Shown here in pieces: positions 57,718-64,000 of a stretch of DNA of 64,000 nt. The stretch is from Sulfuricystis multivorans. Its GTDB lineage: Bacteria; Pseudomonadota; Gammaproteobacteria; Burkholderiales; Rhodocyclaceae. Under the pieces are notes generated by a model. The model made no database searches and was not told the origin of the DNA. It worked only from the letters and a program-made list of their open reading frames with translations. The stretch's first letter is position 1. Every line of letters begins with the position of its first letter. Both the position numbers and the translations under genes were made by a program. The DNA is taken from positions 1,984,001 through 2,048,000 of the forward strand of contig NZ_AP018718.1 of the NCBI RefSeq assembly GCF_003966565.1, in the 5' to 3' direction.

Positions 57718-58202
57718 ACCCAGATTGTCCATTAGACCGGGCTGACTTACCATGAGCATGCGAAAAGATCATTTCATCGCCCTACACGGCGGTTTTCGGG
57801 CTGCGGGCGGCATCTTCGCGCCCCGCTCCTCGCCAATAGACACCGTTATGGAAACGCTGAAGAAGGCCGCGAGCGGGATGCAGCGCAAGGCGTTTGGTGC
57901 GCAGCGACCGAGAAAACGAGCCGAAGGCGAAGTTTCGGTGCAGGCTAACAGGAGCGAAGCGCAAGTTATGCCGGAACCACATAACATGGAGTTAGGCGAG
58001 GGAGAGACAACGAAGTTGCGGCGAAGGCTAACCTCGGCTTTGCCGAGGTTAAGCGAAGCGGCCGAAGCCAACACCGCGCAACGCGGCGATGCGCCCGCGC
58101 AGCAACTTATTCAGCGTTTCCTTATTGGCTCGTCGCGGGGGGCGCAAACCTGCTCGCCCTCGCCATTGAAACCCGCTCGTGTTCCAATGGACAATCTAGG
58201 TT
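57717..58202 (+). repeat. Type 1 MITE-like element, copy D, split by a type 2 insertion
   Basis: Ends AACCCAGATTGTCCATT (57717-57733) and AATGGACAATCTAGGTT (58186-58202, one change). Without the 272-bp insertion at 57850-58121 and a 4-bp duplication it would be 210 bp, the family length. It fills the 500-bp pncB-fbp gap; no gene is supported within it. The right end gives the GAAAGGAGG that serves fbp. Confidence 0.85.
57850..58121 (+). repeat. Type 2 MITE-like element, copy 2 (nested, 272 bp)
   Basis: Begins GGAAACGCTGAAGAA, ends TTATTCAGCGTTTCC, and is flanked by TTAT at 57846-57849 and 58122-58125. Copy C of the type 1 element reads CTGTTATTGG at this site, confirming a clean 4-bp target duplication. 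It is otherwise nearly identical to the copy at 17072, plus 66 internal bases. Confidence 0.88.
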
Positions 58203-58217
58203 GAAAGGAGGTCATCC

Positions 58218-59315
58218 ATGGAGATCACCCTCAGCATCATCAAAGCCGACATCGGTTCGATCGGAGGTCATTTGGCCCCATCGCAGGCGCTCATGGAGAG
58301 CGTGCACAAGACGGTCGCCGAGAGCGCCTCCGGGTTGTTGATCGACTGGCAGATCAGCCATACGGGTGACGACATTGCTCTTTTGCTCACCCATACCCAC
58401 GGGGTGGGCAGCGCCACAATCCATGCACTGGCTTGGGAAGCCTTTCGGCGCGGTACCGAAACTGCCAAGGCGCAAGGGCTCTATGGCGCCGGGCAGGATT
58501 TGCTCAAGGATGCCTTTTCCGGCAATGTTCGGGGCATGGGGCCAGCAGTGGCGGAGATGAGCTTCGTCGAACGCAAGGCGGAACCATTCCTTTTCTTCGC
58601 TGCCGACAAGACCGATCCCGGCGCCTTCAATCTGCCGCTTTATCTTGCCTTTGCAGACCCGATGAATACGCCGGGACTGATTCTCTCCCCGGCGCTGGGA
58701 AAAGGCTTCCGCTTCGTGATCATGGATGTCGCCGCCGGCGAGCGCGACAAAGTCATCGAACTGGTAGCGCCCGAAGAGCTCTACGACATCGCGACGCTAT
58801 TGCGCGACACCGAACGCTATGTCGTGGAATCGGTGTGGTCGCGAGCCACCGATGAGCAGGCGGCGGTCGTCTCGACCTCACGCCTGCACAACATCGCCGG
58901 CAAATACACCGGCAAGGACGATCCGGTAATGCTGGTGCGCGTGCAGATGGATTTCCCGGCGACTGGCGAAGTGCTCGCCCCGTTTGCTGCCGCCCATTTC
59001 GTCGCGGGCGGCATGCGCGGCTCGCATCAGATGCCACTGATGCCGGTACCGCGCAATTCTCCGACGAGCTATTTCGACGGTCCGCCGCTGGTGACCTGCA
59101 CCGCCTATTCGATGCATGCTGGCAAGTTTTCCGAGCCTCAGGATTGCTTCGCCCACCCATTCTGGGATCACGTCCGGGATCAGGCCGCGGCCAAGGCGAT
59201 CGAGATGCGTCGGCAGGGATTTTTCGGTGCCGCGATGCTGCCGATGTCCGAACTCGAATACACCGGCATCACACAGCGTCTGGCTGTTTTGGCAGGACGG
59301 TTCCAGCAACGTTGA
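58218..59315 (+). CDS. fbp: Fructose-1,6-bisphosphate aldolase/phosphatase, archaeal type
   Basis: The 365-residue protein matches the bifunctional FBP aldolase/phosphatase of archaea and deep-branching bacteria: LSIIKADIGSIGGHL, the metal-binding FFAADKTDPGAFNLPLYLAFADPMNTPG, and RGSHQMPLMPVP. In that family one active site both condenses triose phosphates to fructose bisphosphate and removes the 1-phosphate. It is an unusual enzyme for a betaproteobacterium. AAAGGAGG from the repeat end precedes the ATG. Its stop abuts that of the convergent gene. Confidence 0.9.
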   Translation: MEITLSIIKADIGSIGGHLAPSQALMESVHKTVAESASGLLIDWQISHTGDDIALLLTHTHGVGSATIHALAWEAFRRGTETAKAQGLYGAGQDLLKDAFSGNVRGMGPAVAEMSFVERKAEPFLFFAADKTDPGAFNLPLYLAFADPMNTPGLILSPALGKGFRFVIMDVAAGERDKVIELVAPEELYDIATLLRDTERYVVESVWSRATDEQAAVVSTSRLHNIAGKYTGKDDPVMLVRVQMDFPATGEVLAPFAAAHFVAGGMRGSHQMPLMPVPRNSPTSYFDGPPLVTCTAYSMHAGKFSEPQDCFAHPFWDHVRDQAAAKAIEMRRQGFFGAAMLPMSELEYTGITQRLAVLAGRFQQR

Positions 59316-59945
59316 TCACACACTGCCGCCACAGCCGGCAGCATCGAGATGACGCCGGCAGAGCGCGGCCAACTGCCGGCGCGGCAGGCGCAGGCCCCGG
59401 GCCGCCAGCCGCTGGGCCGCCTCGTCACAACTTCGCGGGGGCGGTGAGAGCGCCTTCAGGAAGCCCCCGACGTCCTCATTGATCGCCCACGGAAACAGGA
59501 TCCACCGCCAGCTTCTCACCTCGGCCGCGAAATAGTCGGGACGATAGGGCGAGACGGTCTTGTAGAGGATCACGGTACTGCGGATTTCGGCCGGCTGTCG
59601 CGCGGCGAGGTGATCGAGCGCCGCGGCAAAGGTTTCGCCGCTGTCGGCCACGTCATCGACGAGCAATACCCGTCTGCCGGCGATCTCGGCGCAGAGCGGA
59701 TCGACGACGCACGCCGCCCGGGTTTTCTGTGCCTGCCAATAGTGCGCGACGCGGAAGCTCGCGACCGTCGCCAGATCGAGCTCGTCGGCCAGCACGCGCG
59801 CCGGCGCCAGACCACCGCGCGCAATCGCCACGATCACCTCGGGCCGCCAGCCCGAGGCGATGATCCGCTGCGCGAGCCGACGAGCAAGCCGATCGAAACG
59901 TGGCCAGGAGATGCGTTCGATGCGGGCAGGCAGCGGGTCGGACAT
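59316..59945 (-). CDS. Phosphoribosyltransferase family protein
   Basis: The 209-residue protein has the PRPP loop VLLVDDVADSGETF, VIVAIARGGLAPARVLADEL and YFAAEVRSWRWILFPWAI, as in the xanthine/guanine phosphoribosyltransferase-like group. The base is not evident. The C-terminal 50 residues (helical, basic) are not part of the core fold. It is convergent with fbp, with the stops back to back (TGATCA). Confidence 0.8.
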   Translation of the reverse strand: MSDPLPARIERISWPRFDRLARRLAQRIIASGWRPEVIVAIARGGLAPARVLADELDLATVASFRVAHYWQAQKTRAACVVDPLCAEIAGRRVLLVDDVADSGETFAAALDHLAARQPAEIRSTVILYKTVSPYRPDYFAAEVRSWRWILFPWAINEDVGGFLKALSPPPRSCDEAAQRLAARGLRLPRRQLAALCRRHLDAAGCGGSV

Positions 59946-60022
59946 GGTGGAACGTGGAGCCTAGCCGGTCACGAACCGGCCTGTGGCCGGCGCTGCGCAT
60001 CGCCTCCATAGGCGTCATCCCT

Positions 60023-60048
60023 CGCACGATCTCCGGCAAGCATCGCTT
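60023..60048 (+). pseudogene. Possible remnant of a CapK/PaaK-like gene 3' end
   Basis: This 26-bp stretch differs at one base from 55695-55720 near the end of the ligase-like gene and reads RTISGKHRLV in one frame ([10 protein letters not shown] there). No other part of the gene is visible, so it may be a decayed duplicate or a chance match to a conserved motif. It lies in the 110-bp gap 59946-60055. That gap also holds a GCCGGT/ACCGGC hairpin near 59964. Confidence 0.3.
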
Positions 60049-60055
60049 GGTTCAA

Positions 60056-61009
60056 TCAGATGTCCGCGCAGTATTTCTTCTCGGCCTCGGGATCGTATTC
60101 GAGTCCCGCGGCCTCGGGGTCGATGCCCTCTTCGAGCATCATCTTCTCGTATTGCGCGCGCTTCTCGGCGGCCTCCCGTTCGAGCTCGGCCTGGCGCTGG
60201 CGCAGCTTTTCGAGGCGTTCCTTGGCCAGCTCATCGTTGAGCGGGATGGTCATCTCGCCGAACAACACCTGTTTCAGGTAACGGAACGCGAACTGCAGTA
60301 AGTGCTCGTCGTCGCCGAGGATCTCCTGCCATTCCTCCGGCGGCATGATGAACAACTTCTGGAACGATTCGCTCTCGACGAAATCGCGGAAAGTATCGAT
60401 GTCGTAGCAGGCGATGAAGAACAGCTGGCGGCTCTTCAGCGACGGCGTGCCGATCGCTGGGCCGGAGGATTTCTTCTTCAGGATCAGCTGGCGCCAGCCG
60501 CGTGCCAGATCATCGTATTCCTCGACGCCCTGCTCCTTGCGGTATTCGGCGATGGTGAGGGTGCGCGCCACCTCGTGGCCCTGGCAGTGCTCTTCCTTGA
60601 CGAGCGCATAGGACTGGGTGTCGGTGTATTCGTCCTGGCGGCGCATCGACAGCAGGGCGACCGGATAGTAACGGCAGGCGGTGGGGCGATCCTCATAGAC
60701 CGCACAGCCTTCCGGCTGCATGAAGCGGCAGGCCGTCCCGCCTTCGACGGGGCGAAACTTGACGCCGGCGATGCCGTCCTTCTCCATCTCATAGGGCACG
60801 GTGTAATCGCGCAGGAATTGCGTCGAGCTGATGCCCAGCCGCCTTTTGAGGCGGATGATGTCGTAGGGGGTCAGCGTGATGTCGATGTTCGCGCAGCAGG
60901 CGTTCCAGCAGCCAATCCCCTTGTGACAGGAAAACTGGATTTCCTTGCGTTCATCGAACATCGTCGGCATCACGGGGCTGCCGGGAATCGGGATCTTGGG
61001 CTGTGACAT
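60056..61009 (-). CDS. YkgJ-type cysteine-cluster protein
   Basis: The 317-residue protein has a cysteine cluster (C28, C34, C38, C39 in CHKGIGCWNACC; then CRFMQPEGCAVYEDRPTACRYYPV), as in zinc- or iron-chelating YkgJ/CxxCxxCC proteins. The C-terminal third is a charged coiled coil (about residues 258-290). The role is unknown. It lies downstream of aprA but is separated by a terminator-like hairpin, so it likely has its own promoter. An AGAGGT site precedes the ATG. Confidence 0.82.
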   Translation of the reverse strand: MSQPKIPIPGSPVMPTMFDERKEIQFSCHKGIGCWNACCANIDITLTPYDIIRLKRRLGISSTQFLRDYTVPYEMEKDGIAGVKFRPVEGGTACRFMQPEGCAVYEDRPTACRYYPVALLSMRRQDEYTDTQSYALVKEEHCQGHEVARTLTIAEYRKEQGVEEYDDLARGWRQLILKKKSSGPAIGTPSLKSRQLFFIACYDIDTFRDFVESESFQKLFIMPPEEWQEILGDDEHLLQFAFRYLKQVLFGEMTIPLNDELAKERLEKLRQRQAELEREAAEKRAQYEKMMLEEGIDPEAAGLEYDPEAEKKYCADI

Positions 61010-61045
61010 TGCGGAAACCTCTCTGTGGTAAGGGTTACGGCGAAC

Positions 61046-61086
61046 GACAAAAGCAACAGGCCGACCACCCTCAGGCGGCCGGCCTG
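61046..61086 (-). terminator. Probable terminator after aprA
   Basis: On the minus strand a stem CAGGCCG/CGGCCTG (7 bp, extended by two mismatched steps) with loop TGAG is followed by TTGCTTTTGTC. The T-run is short, so termination may be partial. Confidence 0.6.
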
Positions 61087-61111
61087 CATTCTAGCGGCTA
61101 CCCGTCAATGC

Positions 61112-63142
61112 TCAGTGGGCAGCTTGCTTGAACAGCTTCGACTTGTCGACCAGGTCGACGTGGCGGCGCTTGAACACCGTCCACTTCTTGGTCTTCTTGT
61201 CGTAGATCGAGTTGACGAAGCAGTGCCAGTTCTCTTCATCGATGAAGTTCTTGTCGGTGCGATAGTAGAAGCCGGGATAGCGGCTTTCTTCGCGGAACTG
61301 GATGTGCTTCATGTGGGCTTCGGCCGTCAGGATGCGGTGGTAGTTTTCCCAGGCACGCAGCAACTCGTGCAGGTCCTTGGCACGCATCTTCTGGGCGTCT
61401 TCCTTGAGCATCTCGAGCTTTTCTTCGGCCATCTTCAGCAACACGTCGTTGGTGTTGTAGTAGGTGGCGACACCGGCGACATACTCGTCCATGATCTTCT
61501 GCAGACGGAACTGCAGCATCCGCGGCGTGATGTAGTGCGGGTTGATGTCGATCGCGGTGGTGTAGTCCTTGTGCTCGAGGAAGTTCCGGACCGGCTTCCA
61601 GATGGCTTCGGCGATCTGCTCGGGGGTTTCGTCGAACTCGGGGTTGAGATCGGCGTTGTCGAGGCAGTACTTGACCATCGCCTTGGCGGCCATGCGGCCT
61701 TCGGCATGTGAGCCGGAGGAGAACTTGTGGCCGGAAGCGCCCACGCCGTCACCGGCGGTGAACAGGCCCTTGACGGTGGTCATCGAACGGTAGCCCCAGT
61801 TCCAGCCGCGCGGCAGGTGCTCGGGCACGCCCGGCAGCTCGGGATCGTTCGCGGTCGGCGCGCCGACGTCGGTCGGGCCGGACACCCAGATGCCGCAGCA
61901 GCCGGAGTGCGAGCCGAGCAGATATGGTTCAGTCGGCATCAGCTCGGAGTTCTTCTTCTCCGGCTCGATGTTCTCGCCGACCCAGACGCCGCACTGGCCG
62001 ATGCACATGTCGAGGAAGTCTTCCCAGGCTTCGGCTTCGAGGTGCTTGACTTCCTTCGGCGTCAGCGTCTCGCGCAGCTTGGCCAGCGCGGTGACCGTAT
62101 CCATCATGATCGGGCCGCGGCCTTCCTTCATTTCCTTCAGCATCAGGTGGTTGCGCAGGCAGGAGGCGGGCACGGCGGCCTGGCCATAGGGCGGATACTC
62201 GTTGAGCAGGTCCTTGTTCTTGGCCATGTAGTCTTCGCCGTAACCGTTGGCAGCACGGGCCTTGAACAGCAGGAACCAGGCGCCGACCGGGCCGTAGCCG
62301 TCCTTGAAGCGGGCGGGCACGAAGCGGTTTTCCATCATGGTGAGCTCGGCACCGGCCTCGGCGGCCATCGCGTAGGTCGAGCCGGCGTTCCACACCGGAT
62401 ACCAGGCGCGGCCCTGACCTTCACCGACGGAACGGGGACGGAACAGGTTGACGCAGCCGCCGGCGGCGACCAGGATCGCCTTCGCCTTGTAGATGTAGAT
62501 CTTGTTCTCGCGCACCGAGAAGCCCGCCGCGCCGGCGATGCGGTGCGGATCGTTCTTGTCGTTGATCAGATGCACGATGAACACGCGCTCCTGGATACGC
62601 TCCAGGCCCAGCGCCTTCTTCGCGGCTTCGGCGACGATCCACTTGTAGGATTCGCCGTTGATCATGATCTGCCACTTGCCGGAGCGCACCGGCTCGCCGC
62701 CATCCTTGAGCGCCGGCAGACCTTCCTTGATCGCGTCCGCGCCGTCGTGACGCACGCCGTTGGCGTCGGTCTTCCAGATCGGCAGGCCCCACTCTTCGAA
62801 CAGATGCACGGAGTCATCGACGTTGCGGCCCAGGTCATAGGCCAGGTCGTCGCGGGTGATGCCCATCAGGTCGTTGGAGACCATGCGCGCGTAGTCGGCC
62901 GGGTCCTGACGCGGGCCGATGTAGGTATTGATCGCCGACAAACCCATCGCCACGGCGCCGGAGCGGTCGAGCGCGGCCTTGTCGACCAGCTTGATCTTCA
63001 GTTCCTTGCCGGTCTCGGCCTTGACGGCCTCGGCCCAGCGCATGATCTCGAAGCCGCAGCCGCAAGCCGCCATGCCGCCGCCGACGATCAGGATGTCCAG
63101 TTCTTCCTGGACGATTTCGGGATTTTCGAATGTTCCAGCCAT
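61112..63142 (-). CDS. aprA: Adenylylsulfate reductase, alpha subunit
   Basis: The flavoprotein subunit of dissimilatory APS reductase, which in sulfur oxidisers forms APS from sulfite and AMP, and in reducers works the other way. The 676 residues begin with ILIVGGGMAACGCGFEIMRWA (FAD) and include AIHTYIGPRQ-like NTYIGPRQDPADYARMV, NRFVPARFKDGYGPVGAW, GSHSGCCGIWVSGP and SGHKFSSGSHAEGRMAAKAMV. The direction cannot be told from the sequence. An AprB gene lies 23 bp upstream. Confidence 0.95.
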   Translation of the reverse strand: MAGTFENPEIVQEELDILIVGGGMAACGCGFEIMRWAEAVKAETGKELKIKLVDKAALDRSGAVAMGLSAINTYIGPRQDPADYARMVSNDLMGITRDDLAYDLGRNVDDSVHLFEEWGLPIWKTDANGVRHDGADAIKEGLPALKDGGEPVRSGKWQIMINGESYKWIVAEAAKKALGLERIQERVFIVHLINDKNDPHRIAGAAGFSVRENKIYIYKAKAILVAAGGCVNLFRPRSVGEGQGRAWYPVWNAGSTYAMAAEAGAELTMMENRFVPARFKDGYGPVGAWFLLFKARAANGYGEDYMAKNKDLLNEYPPYGQAAVPASCLRNHLMLKEMKEGRGPIMMDTVTALAKLRETLTPKEVKHLEAEAWEDFLDMCIGQCGVWVGENIEPEKKNSELMPTEPYLLGSHSGCCGIWVSGPTDVGAPTANDPELPGVPEHLPRGWNWGYRSMTTVKGLFTAGDGVGASGHKFSSGSHAEGRMAAKAMVKYCLDNADLNPEFDETPEQIAEAIWKPVRNFLEHKDYTTAIDINPHYITPRMLQFRLQKIMDEYVAGVATYYNTNDVLLKMAEEKLEMLKEDAQKMRAKDLHELLRAWENYHRILTAEAHMKHIQFREESRYPGFYYRTDKNFIDEENWHCFVNSIYDKKTKKWTVFKRRHVDLVDKSKLFKQAAH

Positions 63143-63165
63143 GTCAGTTTCCTCGCTGCGTTGAA

Positions 63166-63639
63166 TTACTTACGGATCAGTTCGGCAGGATTGCCGGCAC
63201 GGAAGCCCCCCATCACGTCGCGGGTGAACGAACCGGTCTGGTCGAGGTCGGCCAGCTTGGGCAGCGGCTTGCCGCCGTACGGATCGATCGAGCCCTCGGC
63301 CGTGGTGCGGATCGGGAACTTGAAGCGCTTGACGTTGCCGTTGCGGAACTTGATGGTCCACATGATCGAGTCGGAACCGCGCATCGGTTGCACGGAACCG
63401 CCCAGCGGCACGATGTCGGCATAGTGACGCGCTTCGATCGCACCTTGCGGGCAAATCTTGACGCAGGAATAGCATTCCCAGCACTGATCCGGCTCCTGGT
63501 TGAAAGCCTTCATCGCATGGCCGGTGTAGGTGCCATCCTTGTCGAGCTTCATCAGGTCGTGCGGGCAGATGTACATGCAGGCGGTCTTGTCCTGACCCTT
63601 GCAGCCATCGCATTTTTCGGTACGAACGAATGTAGGCAT
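63166..63639 (-). CDS. aprB: Adenylylsulfate reductase, beta subunit
   Basis: The 157-residue electron-carrying subunit binds two [4Fe-4S] clusters: C10, C13, C21, C25 (CDGCKGQDKTACMYICP) and C53, C56, C59, C63 (CWECYSCVKICP), followed by the AprB-specific tail that wraps AprA (VKRFKFPIRTTAEGSIDPYGG). The ribosome-binding site AAGGAGAAGAGG precedes the ATG. It lies between the sat 3' end and aprA. Confidence 0.95.
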   Translation of the reverse strand: MPTFVRTEKCDGCKGQDKTACMYICPHDLMKLDKDGTYTGHAMKAFNQEPDQCWECYSCVKICPQGAIEARHYADIVPLGGSVQPMRGSDSIMWTIKFRNGNVKRFKFPIRTTAEGSIDPYGGKPLPKLADLDQTGSFTRDVMGGFRAGNPAELIRK

Positions 63640-63666
63640 TACCTCTTCTCCTTGTTAGCTAACAAT

Positions 63667-63752
63667 CCGCTGCTTCGCATCAGCGGTCCATTTAGAGCCG
63701 CACCCAACCTTGGCCGGCAGCGTTACGCGTATCCGCTTCCGGCGGGTGCGGC
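63667..63752 (-). promoter_or_regulatory. Two stem-loops between sat and aprB
   Basis: Large hairpin: GCCGCACCC (63697-63705) plus GCCGG (63713-63717) pair with CCGGC GGGTGCGGC (63739-63752), 14 bp in all with a 7-nt bulge. Small hairpin: CCGCTG (63667-63672)/CAGCGG (63681-63686). No T-run follows. The structures may protect or process the aprBA mRNA. Confidence 0.5.
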
Positions 63753-63764
63753 GCTCCAAATCCC

Positions 63765-64000
63765 TTACGCGGCCGAGTGACCCTTCAGCTCGACCTTGAC
63801 CTTCTCGTGCTCGGCGAGGCTCGCGTAATACTTCTTCAACACCGCGGCGACTTCCGGACGCGAGAACTCGACCGGCAGATCCTGGCCTTCGGAGAGCATC
63901 GCGCGCACCTTGGTGCCCGACAGCAGGATGCGGTCTTCCTTGGTGTGCGGGCAGGTGCGCTGCGAGGCCATGCCACCGCACTTCTTGCACCAGAAGGTCC
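63765..64000 (-). CDS. sat: Sulfate adenylyltransferase, C-terminal part (cut by window edge)
   Basis: Only the last 77 residues are present. They include the zinc-binding [17 protein letters not shown], then [35 protein letters not shown], the conserved end of the homo-oligomeric Sat family used in dissimilatory sulfur metabolism. Sat converts APS and pyrophosphate to sulfate and ATP. The gene continues beyond 64000. It precedes aprB on the same strand, with a 125-bp gap. Confidence 0.9.
   Translation of the reverse strand, partial: TFWCKKCGGMASQRTCPHTKEDRILLSGTKVRAMLSEGQDLPVEFSRPEVAAVLKKYYASLAEHEKVKVELKGHSAA

Noticed and set aside
57900-58110. GTTAGGC, GTTAAGC and GTTATGC heptamers in the type 2 elements, resembling integron attC sites
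   Set aside because: Their partner heptamers (GGCTAAC) do not fit the RYYYAAC side, no integrase is present, and terminal inverted repeats with target duplications fit a MITE better.
61727-63424. Plus-strand 565-codon frame
   Set aside because: Antisense shadow of aprA and aprB.

Overview
The window is GC-rich, densely packed chromosomal DNA. Most genes sit in operons joined by ATGA or GTGA start/stop overlaps. A dissimilatory sat-aprBA locus, a PEP-CTERM protein, NAD-linked 2-oxoacid oxidoreductases and CbbQ/NorD-type genes together suggest a sulfur-metabolising betaproteobacterium, perhaps of the Rhodocyclales/Sulfuritalea/Thiobacillus kind. That assignment is inference from gene content. 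I found no rRNA, tRNA, CRISPR array, intact transposase or prophage.

Layout, left to right. 1-5.3 kb: a secreted protein and a thioredoxin-like protein diverge from rsmE, followed by pap, argA and yggX. The end of yggX is duplicated. 5.3-11.6 kb (minus): rpiA downstream of a complete pyruvate dehydrogenase operon, aceE-aceF-lpdA. 11.7-16.9 kb: a 2-oxoacid oxidoreductase (gamma, alpha, beta, plus a fused flavoprotein/ferredoxin subunit) and a convergent cyclic-nucleotide-binding protein. 17.3-20.4 kb: a Mut7-C RNase-like protein, a pyruvyl transferase with an abnormal start and a PEP-CTERM SGNH hydrolase. 20.5-24.7 kb (minus): an RNA/DNA repair cluster, polX-archease-rtcB-DUF504-DUF3175, diverging from a Lon-like protease. 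27.5-33.3 kb: acsA, a second pyruvate dehydrogenase (pdhABC, no E3), an acyl carrier protein and a Zn-ribbon protein, closed by a strong terminator. 33.4-40.2 kb: iorA-iorB-folD-purE-purK-tsaC and a CBS protein. 40.2-43.6 kb (minus): Uma2-CbbQ-NorD/CbbO. 43.8-51.3 kb: a five-gene sensory operon (response regulator, REC-REC-PAS-GAF-PAS-GGDEF-EAL protein, orphan substrate-binding lipoprotein, HAMP-PAS protein, histidine kinase). 51.4-55.7 kb: a TPP enzyme, a glycosyltransferase-like protein and a CapK/PaaK-like ligase. 55.8-57.7 kb: pncA-pncB. 58.2-64 kb: an archaeal-type FBP aldolase/phosphatase, a phosphoribosyltransferase, a cysteine-cluster protein, and aprA, aprB and the 3' end of sat.

Three repeat families lie over this gene set. 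Type 1 is about 208 bp with 17-bp terminal inverted repeats (four copies, at 1688, 27276, 35237 and 57717). Each copy lies between two same-strand genes. In three of them the TGA stop of the upstream gene ends in the first base of the element. Type 2 is a 206-272 bp imperfect palindrome with TTAT/TTAG target duplications (17072 and 57850). Its second copy has inserted into a type 1 copy, and a related relic interrupts the duplicated yggX tail. The third family is a 26-bp sequence with ten copies, nine inside protein-coding genes and in several reading frames.

Metabolically, the window holds four ways to oxidise 2-oxoacids: two PDH complexes that could share the LpdA at 6046-7488, one NAD(P)-linked four-part oxidoreductase, and one indolepyruvate-type enzyme. 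It also has acetate activation, NAD salvage, purine synthesis and sulfite oxidation through APS.
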